Shown here: piece after piece, positions 5,453-10,598 of the stretch
How the letters are laid out: the number at the start of each line of letters is the position of its first letter
Position numbering within the stretch: the stretch's first letter is position 1
NCBI GenBank assembly: GCA_036505275.1
Contig: DASXTS010000035.1
Span: 1 to 10,598 of the forward strand
Source: DASXTS01 sp036505275
Lineage (GTDB): Bacteria; Actinomycetota; Actinomycetes; Mycobacteriales; Pseudonocardiaceae
Reading direction: 5' to 3'
DNA length: 10,598 nucleotides
Translations under genes and position numbers: made by a program
Notes under the pieces: generated by a model
What the model was told of the DNA's origin: nothing
The model's database searches: none
Seen by the model: the letters and a program-made list of their open reading frames with translations, nothing else

Positions 5453-5645
5453 GTCGCGGTCGCTGTCGAACCTGTGCGTCCGCGGGGACGACACGCCGCT
5501 GGCGTACCGCGGTACCACCCCGCTTGCGGCCCGCGCCGGGCCGCCTCTTGTTTCGACGGCTGTGACGGGCCGCACCCGTCCGGTTCTACTTCGACCGGCT
5601 CACGCCGGCCGGTTCTTCCGGAGGCTCCCCGGTGATTGCCGGATC
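5441..5645 (-). promoter_or_regulatory. T-box riboswitch (tRNA-Ile sensing), actinobacterial translational type
   Basis: On the minus strand the hallmark T-box sequence GCGGGGTGGTACCGCGG lies at 5507-5523, with the bulge UGGU that pairs with the uncharged tRNA acceptor end. The 3' partner TCGTCCCCGC (5482-5491) closes the antisequestrator helix. An ATC isoleucine codon at 5634-5636, followed by ACCGGGGAGCCTCCGGAAG, is the probable specifier loop in a very short stem I, as described for actinobacterial ileS leaders. There is no terminator with a U-run before ileS. Instead GGTGGTAC (5512-5519) is exactly complementary to GTACCACC (5441-5448), just after the Shine-Dalgarno. With charged tRNA the start site would be sequestered; with uncharged tRNA the T-box helix forms and ileS is translated. 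The exact 5' boundary is uncertain. Confidence 0.92.
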
Positions 5646-5917
5646 GGTGCCTGTGGACCCAGGGTAGCGGGCGGCGGCAACCGGCTTTCCGCGGACCCGG
5701 CGCCGCTACCCGGCCCGGCACGACGGCGGCGCATCCGGTCGGCGACCAGCAGGCCACCGGCGGCCGCGCTGGCCGCGACCGACCCCCAGGCCAACCGCGC
5801 TGTCGACGTGACCAGCGCGGTCACCAGCATCCCGGCCGAGGCCAGCACGAGCAGCAGTGCGAGCCACAGCACCGCGGTGGCACCGGCGCGCCCGCGCCGG
5901 TGCCGCCCTGCGGTCAA
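5600..5917 (-). CDS. Small two-helix membrane protein of unknown function
   Basis: An open frame of up to 105 codons between divIVA and the ileS leader. Two hydrophobic stretches are clear: about residues 15-36 (AVLWLALLLVLASAGMLVTA) and about 42-58 (LAWGSVAASAAAGGLLVA). They are followed by the basic cluster RMRRRR and a proline- and glycine-rich tail. This looks like a small inner-membrane protein with a cytoplasmic tail. I do not recognise a family and assign no function. The start is uncertain. TTG at 5917 is the first possible start after an in-frame stop; GTG at 5872 would begin right at the first helix and exclude the hairpin region. Neither has a convincing ribosome-binding site. The last codons overlap stem I of the T-box leader, so transcripts of this gene entering ileS would also carry the riboswitch. 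Confidence 0.6.
   Translation of the reverse strand: MTAGRHRRGRAGATAVLWLALLLVLASAGMLVTALVTSTARLAWGSVAASAAAGGLLVADRMRRRRAGPGSGAGSAESRLPPPATLGPQAPIRQSPGSLRKNRPA
5661..5666 (-). promoter_or_regulatory. Weak -10 candidate for the T-box/ileS transcript
   Basis: On the minus strand TACCCT fits the loose actinobacterial TAnnnT -10 pattern and lies about 25 bases before the ATC specifier codon, where the T-box leader ought to begin. No convincing -35 box is found at the right distance. It lies inside the 3' part of the membrane-protein ORF. Confidence 0.25.
5879..5904. terminator. 12-bp perfect hairpin downstream of divIVA
   Basis: GGCACCGGCGCG and CGCGCCGGTGCC form a perfect 12-bp inverted repeat around only 2 bases. 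It lies 55 bases after the divIVA stop. No T-run follows on either strand, which is common for actinobacterial terminator-like hairpins. It falls inside the 5' part of the small membrane ORF if that starts at 5917, which argues for either a later start of the ORF or another role for the hairpin. Its role as terminator is inferred. Confidence 0.45.
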
Positions 5918-5940
5918 CGTGCGGTCAACGTGCGGTCAAG
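5910..5940. repeat. Tandem 11-bp repeat, about 2.8 copies
   Basis: GCGGTCAACGT occurs at 5910-5920 and 5921-5931, followed by GCGGTCAAG at 5932-5940. The unit is not a multiple of three, and it lies between the divIVA stop and the hairpin at 5879-5904. It contains an in-frame stop for the small membrane ORF and sets that ORF's most upstream possible start. It may be replication slippage or a protein-binding array. Confidence 0.85.
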
Positions 5941-5958
5941 CCAGCGCGGGGCGCCGGG

Positions 5959-6792
5959 TCAGTGACCGGCCTCGGCGCGCTGGCCGAAGCTGTTCGCGAA
6001 GGCCTGCTGAGCGCCGCGGCCGGTGTCGGCGGGGGCCGCCGACCCGCGGCCCTCGAGATCCCGCAGCTGCGACTCCAGGTAGGTCTTGAGCCTGGTGCGG
6101 TACTCCCGCTCGAACGTGCGCAGCTCGTCGATCTTCTTCTCCAGCGAGACCTTCTCCGCGCTGATCGCGCCGAGGGTCTCGGCGTGCTTGCGCTGCGCGT
6201 CCCGCTCGAGCGTCGAGGCCTTCTCGCGGGCCTGCCGTTCCAGCGTCTCGGCACGGTTGCGGGCGTCGTTGAGCATGGTCTCGGCGCGGCTGCGCGCCTC
6301 GTTGACCATGCTGTCGGACTTGAGCCTGGCCTCCGAGAGCAGCTGCTCGGACTTGGTGCGCGCCTCGGCGAGCATGCCGTCGGCCTCGGCCTTGGCCTCG
6401 CCGGTGAGCCGGTCGGCCATCTCCTGCGCCAGGCCGAGCACCTTCGCCGCCTGCACGTGGTGGTCGGTGCCCGGCGTGGTCATCTCGACCGCGGAGGGCG
6501 GCGGCACCGGGGCGAGCGGGCGCTGCTCTTCGACCATGCGCATCGGTGGCGGCGCATTGACCGGCGAGACCGTCCTGGTTCTCGCGTCGTCCAGGTCGGC
6601 CTGGGCGCCGGCTAGCCGCTGCTCGACCTGCTCGAGCTGGGTTCGCAGGTCGTTGTTCTCCTCGATCAACCTCGCCAGTTCGGCTTCGACGAGGTCGAGG
6701 AACGCGTCGACCTCATCCTCGTTGTAGCCCCGCTTGCCGATGGGCGGCTTGCTGAACGCGACGTTGTGGACGTCGGCGGGGGTCAACGGCAT
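5959..6792 (-). CDS. divIVA: DivIVA/Wag31 polar growth and septum-site protein
   Basis: A 277-residue DivIVA-family coiled-coil protein. In actinobacteria it gathers at curved membrane at poles and new septa and recruits the cell-wall elongation machinery. The N-terminal membrane-binding domain is at about residues 1-46: MPLTPADVHNVAF, then the conserved KRGYNEDEVDAFLDLVEAEL. A first coiled coil follows to about residue 70, then a proline-rich linker (about 75-110, with PPPMRMV and APVPPPS) like that of mycobacterial Wag31. A long coiled coil of AEAR- and ERQ-type heptads follows to about residue 245, then a short variable tail. The ATG at 6792 has GAGGTG 5 bases upstream. Strong hairpins lie before and after the gene, suggesting its mRNA is separated from yggT and from ileS. 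It belongs functionally with FtsZ and SepF upstream. Confidence 0.97.
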   Translation of the reverse strand: MPLTPADVHNVAFSKPPIGKRGYNEDEVDAFLDLVEAELARLIEENNDLRTQLEQVEQRLAGAQADLDDARTRTVSPVNAPPPMRMVEEQRPLAPVPPPSAVEMTTPGTDHHVQAAKVLGLAQEMADRLTGEAKAEADGMLAEARTKSEQLLSEARLKSDSMVNEARSRAETMLNDARNRAETLERQAREKASTLERDAQRKHAETLGAISAEKVSLEKKIDELRTFEREYRTRLKTYLESQLRDLEGRGSAAPADTGRGAQQAFANSFGQRAEAGH

Positions 6793-6823
6793 CGGATCAC
6801 CTCACGCACTCCTCGGCTTCGCC

Positions 6824-6866
6824 GATCCGGGTGGCGCCAGGCGCCTCCTGGCGCCTACCCCGGATC
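6824..6866. terminator. Long hairpin between yggT and divIVA
   Basis: A perfect 9-bp stem (GGCGCCAGG at 6833-6841 with CCTGGCGCC at 6847-6855; 5-base loop) is extended, after a 1-versus-3-base internal loop, by 8 more pairs (GATCCGGG at 6824-6831 with CCCGGATC at 6859-6866). It covers the yggT stop codon (6855-6857) and ends about 20 bases before the divIVA Shine-Dalgarno. No T-run follows. It may be a U-less terminator, a processing site, or a barrier that gives divIVA its own level of expression. Confidence 0.55.
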
Positions 6867-7139
6867 CACGACTCGCATCAGTATGAACACCACGAGCAGC
6901 AGAACCATAATCGACAGGTCTAGCCCCACGCGCCCGACCCGGACGATGGGAATCACCCGACGGAGGGCCTTCACCGGGGGATCGGTGACTGTGTACACGG
7001 TCTCCAATGACACCGCCACCCCACCGGCCGGTCGCCAGTCCCTCGCAAACGCCCGAACGAGTTCAACGACAATACGCGCAGTGAGCAGCAACCAGAAGAA
7101 GAACAGTGCGTAGTAGAGCACGTACAGGACCGCGGTCAC
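6855..7139 (-). CDS. yggT: YggT-family membrane protein
   Basis: A 94-residue YggT-family integral membrane protein. This family is found next to sepF and divIVA in Gram-positive bacteria; its role is unclear, though it has been linked to division and osmotic fitness in some species. Two membrane helices are visible, at about residues 4-27 (VLYVLYYALFFFWLLLTARI) and 71-90 (GLDLSIMVLLLVVFILMRVV). The connecting loop carries the family motif TDPPVKALRRVIP at about 52-64. The start is the GTG at 7139 (MTAVLYV), 37 bases after the sepF stop, with only a modest purine stretch (AGAGGG) upstream. The gene probably shares a transcript with ftsZ, pgeF, yggS and sepF. The stop codon lies within the large hairpin before divIVA. 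Confidence 0.93.
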   Translation of the reverse strand: MTAVLYVLYYALFFFWLLLTARIVVELVRAFARDWRPAGGVAVSLETVYTVTDPPVKALRRVIPIVRVGRVGLDLSIMVLLLVVFILMRVVDPG

Positions 7140-7176
7140 CCCTCTACTCTGCCCTACCCGCCGCCGGTAGGTCGGC

Positions 7177-7896
7177 TCAGGCGTGCTTGAAGTGCGGCGA
7201 CAGGAAGCTACCCTCGGCGATGCGACGCCGGTCCTCCGCGGTGACGTCCACGTTGGCCGGCGAGATCAGGAACACCTTCGTGGTCACCTTGTCGATCGAG
7301 CCGCGGAGCGCGAACGCCAGGCCGGCGGCGAAGTCGACCAGCCGCTTGGCGTCGGCGTCGTCCATGGCGGTCAGGTTCATGATCACCGGTATGCCGTCGC
7401 GGTAGTGCTCGCCGATCGTGCGGGCCTCGTTGTAGTCGCGCGGGTGCAGTGTGGTGATCCGGGACATCGGGTGACCGTCGGTGAGCCCCATCGGGTCGGC
7501 CGGCGCGGCGACGGCGCGGCTCGGCACCGCCGGCTCGACGGCCAGCGCGCCCCGGGCCGGCGCCGGGCCGGCCCACGGGCGCGCCGGACCCCGGCGGGTC
7601 GCCGACTCGGACCCGTCGTCGTAGTGGCCCTCGTAGTCCCGTCCGGAGTCACGACCGGCGTCACGGCCTGCATCCCGGCCGGCGTCCCGGCCGGGCTCAC
7701 GGTCGGACCAGCCGGAGGCCCGGCCGCCCGGCCGGGGCCGGTAAGCGGGTTCGTGGCCGGCCTCGAGCTCGTCGTCCGGGTGCGCGTGGCCGGCATAGCC
7801 GCCGTACTCGCCACTGCCATAGTCGTCGCCGTAGTCGCCGAGCTCCTCGGCCGGCACCATGCCGAAGTAGGCCTTGAGCCTGCGCATTGTGCTCAT
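7177..7896 (-). CDS. sepF: SepF, membrane anchor of the Z ring
   Basis: A 239-residue SepF (DUF552), which polymerises and tethers FtsZ to the membrane and is essential for division in actinobacteria lacking FtsA. Residues 1-14 (MSTMRRLKAYFGMV) form the N-terminal amphipathic membrane-binding helix. A long disordered linker (about 15-143) is rich in G, D, Y, R and P. The SepF core is at about 145-233: SRITTLHPRDYNEARTIGEH, IPVIMNLTAMDDADAKRLVD, GLAFALRGSIDKVTTKVFLI, then SPANVDVTAEDRRRIAEGSF. The linker includes five tandem GRD units (69-87). The ATG at 7896 has a strong GGAAGGAAGGA site upstream, and the gene lies 51 bases after yggS. It is longer than Bacillus SepF because of the linker, as is usual in actinobacteria. 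Confidence 0.97.
   Translation of the reverse strand: MSTMRRLKAYFGMVPAEELGDYGDDYGSGEYGGYAGHAHPDDELEAGHEPAYRPRPGGRASGWSDREPGRDAGRDAGRDAGRDSGRDYEGHYDDGSESATRRGPARPWAGPAPARGALAVEPAVPSRAVAAPADPMGLTDGHPMSRITTLHPRDYNEARTIGEHYRDGIPVIMNLTAMDDADAKRLVDFAAGLAFALRGSIDKVTTKVFLISPANVDVTAEDRRRIAEGSFLSPHFKHA
7636..7692. repeat. 12-bp coding minisatellite in sepF (five GRD units)
   Basis: Four and three-quarter imperfect copies of a 12-base unit encode GRDAGRDAGRDAGRDSGRD in the linker of SepF (residues 69-87). The unit length preserves the frame, so copy-number changes would alter linker length without breaking the protein. The third-base differences between the units suggest the array is not very recent. 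Confidence 0.85.
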
Positions 7897-7947
7897 CGCC
7901 CGTCCTTCCTTCCGGCCGCGCCAGCTCCGGGTTTCTTCCGGTGCCGA

Positions 7948-8673
7948 TCATGGCGAGGTTAACGGCCGGCTACCGAGCAGCGCGGTTCCGACACGCACGC
8001 AGGTTGAACCGTGCCGGATCGCGGCCTCCAGATCGCCGGTCATGCCGGCGGAGAGCTCGGTGGCCGCGGGATGCCGTGCACGCAGCGCCACCGCGGCCAC
8101 GTGCAGGGTCTCGAACGCCCGGTCCGGCTCTGTGCCGAACGGGGCCACCGCCATCAGGCCACGCAGTCGCAGCTCGTCGCTGGCCGCCACCTGGTCGGCG
8201 AGCTGGGGTAGCTCGGCGAGCGGGCAACCGCCACGGCCCGGGTCGTCGTCGAGGCTGGCCTGCAGCAGCACGTCGAGCGGGCCGCAGCGGTGGCCGGCGT
8301 CGAGCGCGGCGCGCACCGCCCGGTGCAGGGCATCCGCGAGCCGCCGGCTGTCCACGGACTGCACCACCGCGGCCCAACGCACCACCGTCCGTGCCTTGTT
8401 GCGCTGCAGGCGCCCGACCATGTGCCAGCAGGGCGTGGCGGCCGGCCGCAGCAGGCGCAGCTCCTCGGCCTTGCGGCCGCCCTCCTGGTCGCGGTTCTCC
8501 CCGAGGTCGGTGACACCGAGGTCGGTGAGCAGCGCGGCGTCCTGCGCGGGGAACGTCTTGGTGACCGCGACCACCCGGATGTCCGCCGGATCTCGGCCGG
8601 CGGAGCGCGCGGCACGCTCGATCCGCGTGGTCAGCCGGGCCAGCGCGGCGGCCAGCTCGTCGCGGCGGTTCAC
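7948..8673 (-). CDS. yggS: YggS/PLPBP pyridoxal-phosphate homeostasis protein
   Basis: A 241-residue PLP-binding protein of the YggS/YlmE/PROSC family, a single-domain TIM-barrel related to alanine racemase. It binds pyridoxal phosphate and keeps B6 vitamers and some amino acid pools in balance, with no firm catalytic activity known. The Schiff-base lysine is K39 in RVVAVTKTFPA. Other family marks are LGENRDQE, HMVGRLQRNK, and a C-terminal LSAGMTGDLEAAIRHG followed by STCVRVGTALLG, which binds the phosphate. GTG at 8673 is chosen because it overlaps the pgeF stop by 4 bases (GTGA) and the family begins there. Longer upstream extensions would lie entirely within pgeF. sepF follows after 51 bases. 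It is part of the ftsZ-distal operon. Confidence 0.96.
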   Translation of the reverse strand: MNRRDELAAALARLTTRIERAARSAGRDPADIRVVAVTKTFPAQDAALLTDLGVTDLGENRDQEGGRKAEELRLLRPAATPCWHMVGRLQRNKARTVVRWAAVVQSVDSRRLADALHRAVRAALDAGHRCGPLDVLLQASLDDDPGRGGCPLAELPQLADQVAASDELRLRGLMAVAPFGTEPDRAFETLHVAAVALRARHPAATELSAGMTGDLEAAIRHGSTCVRVGTALLGSRPLTSP

Positions 8674-9419
8674 CCCGGGTTCCCGGCGGCCGGGTCCCTG
8701 GCGGCCTGGTCTGCGGTTGGGTCCAGCCAGATGACGGCGGCGAGTCGGCCGGTGACCCCGTCCCGGCGGTAGCTGTACAGCTGCGGGTCCTCCACCGTGC
8801 ACCGCGGATCGACGCCGATGCGGGCGACACCGGCCTCGGCGAGCTGCCGCCACAGTCCGGCCCGCAGGTCGAGGCCGGCCGTGCCGGCCCGGGTGAGGCA
8901 CGCGCTGCCCGGCAGCCTGCGCTCCACTTCGGCCTGCAGCTCCGGCGGCACTTCGTAACACGTCCCGCACACGGCCGGTCCGAGCAGCACCTCCACCCGG
9001 TCGGTCCGGGCACCCGCCGCGCGCATGGCGTCCAGGGCGGCCGGCAGCACCCCGGCGGCGGCGCCGGCGCGGCCGGCGTGCACGGCGGCGATGACCCTGG
9101 CCCGCGGGTCGGCCATCAGCACCGGCACGCAGTCGGCGACCAGCGCCACGAGCGCCAGGCCGGGCCGCGTGGTGACCAGCGCGTCCGTGCCAGGCACCGC
9201 GACTCGCCGCGGGCCGTCCACCCTCGTGACGGCGCTGCCGTGCACCTGTTCCATCCACACCAGCCGGTCCTCGGTCAGGCCGATGCCGGCGGCCAGCCGG
9301 CAGCGGTTCCGCGCGACGTGCTCGGAGTCGTCGCCGGTGCCCGTGCCGAGGTTGAACGAGTCGTACGGCGGGCCGGACGCCCCGCCGGCCCGCGTCGTCA
9401 CCACCCGCCGGACCCGCAC
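8670..9419 (-). CDS. pgeF: PgeF/YlmD, laccase-domain protein (peptidoglycan editing factor)
   Basis: A 249-residue member of the DUF152/Cu-oxidase-4 family. E. coli YfiH (PgeF) removes misincorporated serine from peptidoglycan precursors; some homologues show laccase-like or purine nucleoside phosphorylase activity, so the true reaction here is uncertain. The metal-site residues are visible: H60 in WMEQVHGSAV, C97 in LVADCVPVLMAD, and H114 in AAVHAGRAG. The usual HAGWRG reads HAGRAG here, a variation I believe occurs in actinobacteria. The C-terminal part has LLGPAVCGTCYEVPPEL (about 145-161) and DPQLYSYRRDGVTGR. I choose the GTG at 9419, 22 bases after the ftsZ stop. The frame stays open further upstream but only inside ftsZ. 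The stop overlaps the yggS start. Confidence 0.93.
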   Translation of the reverse strand: MRVRRVVTTRAGGASGPPYDSFNLGTGTGDDSEHVARNRCRLAAGIGLTEDRLVWMEQVHGSAVTRVDGPRRVAVPGTDALVTTRPGLALVALVADCVPVLMADPRARVIAAVHAGRAGAAAGVLPAALDAMRAAGARTDRVEVLLGPAVCGTCYEVPPELQAEVERRLPGSACLTRAGTAGLDLRAGLWRQLAEAGVARIGVDPRCTVEDPQLYSYRRDGVTGRLAAVIWLDPTADQAARDPAAGNPG

Positions 9420-9441
9420 GGAGATGACGCTAGCGCGCTGC

Positions 9442-10598
9442 TCAGGACCTCCGCATGAACGAGGGGACGTCCACCTCGTCGTCCATGTCGGTGACGGTGA
9501 TCGCCCGGCCGGGCCGGCCGATACCGGGGACGGCCGGGTTGACCCCGCCGCGCGGATGGTGCGGGGAGTGCGGGTTCGGGACGGCACCGTTGCCGCCGAA
9601 GTTCACCCCTTGGGGCGGCGGCCGATTGGGTGACGGAGGGAAGGACTCCGGCGGCGGCGCCGGTTGCTGCGAGGGGCCGCGGTTGACCTGTCCGGCCTGC
9701 CCGGCGGCCACCGTGCCGCGCGAGGCGACCGCGGTCGGCTCGAGCTTCTTGTGCGTCGGCCCGCCGGAGTCGAAGCCGGCGGCGATCACGGTGACCCGCA
9801 CCTCGTCGCCGAGCGAGTCGTCGATCACGGTGCCGAAGATGATGTTCGCGTCCGGGTGCGCGGACTCCTGGACCAGCGAGGCCGCCTCGTTGATCTCGAA
9901 AAGCCCCAGGTCGGAGCCGCCAGCAATGGACAGAAGCACGCCGTGCGCGCCGTCCATCGACGCCTCCAGGAGCGGCGAGTTGATCGCCTTGCCGGCCGCC
10001 TGCACGGCCCTGCCCTCGCCGCGCGCCGAGCCGATGCCCATCAGCGCGCTGCCGGCACCGGACATCACGCTCTTCACGTCGGCGAAGTCCAGGTTGATCA
10101 GACCGGGCGTGGTGATCAGGTCGGTGATGCCCTGGACACCGGAGAGCAGCACCTCGTCCGCGGACCGGAAGGCATCCATCAGGCTGACGCCGACATCACC
10201 TAGTTGTAGCAACCGGTCGTTCGGGATGACGATCAAGGTGTCGCACTCGTTGCGCAGTTCCTTGATGCCGTCCTCGGCCTGGCCGCCGCGCCGCTTGCCC
10301 TCGAACGAGAACGGCCGGGTGACCACGCCGATGGTGAGCGCGCCGAGCCGGCGAGCGATGCTGGCGACCACCGGCGCGCCGCCGGTGCCCGTGCCGCCGC
10401 CCTCACCGGCGGTCACGAACACCATGTCCGCGCCCTTGATGACCTCCTCGATCTCCTCGCGGTGATCCTCCGCCGCCTTGCGGCCCACCTCGGGGTTGGC
10501 GCCGGCGCCCAGCCCACGGGTCAACTCGCGACCGATGTCCAGCTTGACGTCGGCATCGGACATCAGCAGCGCCTGCGCGTCGGTGTTCACGGCGATGA
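9442..10598 (-). CDS. ftsZ: Cell division GTPase FtsZ (5' end outside window)
   Basis: The tubulin-like GTPase that assembles the division ring. The fragment begins at IAVNTDAQALLMSDADVKL, so roughly the first 40 residues (the first part of the GTP-binding domain) are missing beyond the window. The tubulin signature GGGTGTG follows about 60 residues later in VTAGEGGGTGTGGAPV. The T7 synergy loop GLINLDFADVKSVM, which completes the catalytic site of the next subunit, is also present. After the core (about HKKLEP) comes a long Q-, P- and G-rich disordered linker, then the conserved tail DDEVDVPSFMRRS, which binds SepF and other partners. The stop is 22 bases before pgeF. One local oddity is GKRRGGQAEDGIKEL, where relatives usually have a different residue after RR. 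It looks fully functional. In-frame GTG at 10590 is internal, not the start. Confidence 0.98.
   Translation of the reverse strand, partial: IAVNTDAQALLMSDADVKLDIGRELTRGLGAGANPEVGRKAAEDHREEIEEVIKGADMVFVTAGEGGGTGTGGAPVVASIARRLGALTIGVVTRPFSFEGKRRGGQAEDGIKELRNECDTLIVIPNDRLLQLGDVGVSLMDAFRSADEVLLSGVQGITDLITTPGLINLDFADVKSVMSGAGSALMGIGSARGEGRAVQAAGKAINSPLLEASMDGAHGVLLSIAGGSDLGLFEINEAASLVQESAHPDANIIFGTVIDDSLGDEVRVTVIAAGFDSGGPTHKKLEPTAVASRGTVAAGQAGQVNRGPSQQPAPPPESFPPSPNRPPPQGVNFGGNGAVPNPHSPHHPRGGVNPAVPGIGRPGRAITVTDMDDEVDVPSFMRRS

Noticed and set aside
2372..5635. Long plus-strand open frames opposite ileS (2372-4033 and 4229-5635).
   Set aside because: They are shadows of the minus-strand ileS caused by high GC and third-base bias. 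They have low-complexity composition, no domain and no ribosome site.
5910..5940. The repeated TTGACC on the minus strand as -35 boxes of a promoter.
   Set aside because: No -10-like element lies 16-19 bases downstream of any copy; the region that follows is the GC-only hairpin.
8674..9258. N-terminal extension of the yggS frame upstream of 8673.
   Set aside because: It lies wholly inside pgeF, is compositionally shadow-like, and YggS homology begins at the GTG at 8673.
9420..9587. N-terminal extension of the pgeF frame into ftsZ.
   Set aside because: The encoded residues are S/T/P/R-rich shadow of the ftsZ linker and tail, and PgeF homology begins at about 9419.
1..10598. CRISPR arrays, tRNA or rRNA genes, insertion sequences, phage genes.
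   Set aside because: Looked for on both strands; none was seen.

Overview
This window is high-GC DNA from an actinobacterium. The gene order ftsZ - pgeF (ylmD) - yggS (ylmE) - sepF - yggT - divIVA - ileS is the downstream end of the actinobacterial division and cell-wall (dcw) cluster. ileS carries an actinobacterial-style T-box leader, start codons are often GTG, and protein details (SepF, DivIVA/Wag31 and FtsZ tail type) fit the same assignment. Micromonosporales or a close relative is my guess, but it is not proven from sequence alone. Almost everything is on the minus strand, so transcription runs from position 10598 down to 1.

Right part (10598 to 5959): ftsZ (its 5' end lies outside the window), then pgeF, yggS, sepF and yggT, closely spaced or overlapping, then divIVA. 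FtsZ forms the division ring. SepF anchors it to the membrane. YggT is a small membrane protein that travels with this cluster, and DivIVA marks poles and septa. PgeF and YggS are housekeeping proteins, a peptidoglycan-editing/multicopper-oxidoreductase-fold protein and a PLP homeostasis protein. divIVA is bracketed by two strong hairpins (6824-6866 and 5879-5904).

Middle part (5958 to 2306): a small two-helix membrane ORF, then a T-box leader whose first stem overlaps the 3' end of that ORF, then a full-length ileS of 1043 codons. In the leader, 8 bases of the T-box motif are exactly complementary to the bases between the ileS Shine-Dalgarno sequence and the ATG. This fits control of translation initiation rather than of termination.

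Left part (2305 to 1): an accessory patch with two different PIN-domain toxin-antitoxin modules sits between ileS and the conserved DUF167 (YggU) gene. One module (vapBC, plus strand, 1633-2305) converges on ileS with abutting stop codons. The other (FitA-like antitoxin plus PIN toxin, minus strand, 1318-657) runs into DUF167. The striking feature is a duplicated ileS 3' end. A 155-bp block, about 95% identical by my alignment, occurs at 1390-1544 and 2275-2429. Each copy contains the last codons of vapC and the last about 40 codons of ileS, and together they flank vapBC. In the outer copy the ileS tail is fused in frame to the first about 25 codons of another FitA-like antitoxin, giving a chimeric 62-codon ORF. 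The window ends with the start of a CPA-type cation/proton antiporter, preceded by a possible 17-codon leader ORF. No stretch longer than 300 bases lacks a gene. I see no tRNA, rRNA, CRISPR array, integrase or transposase.
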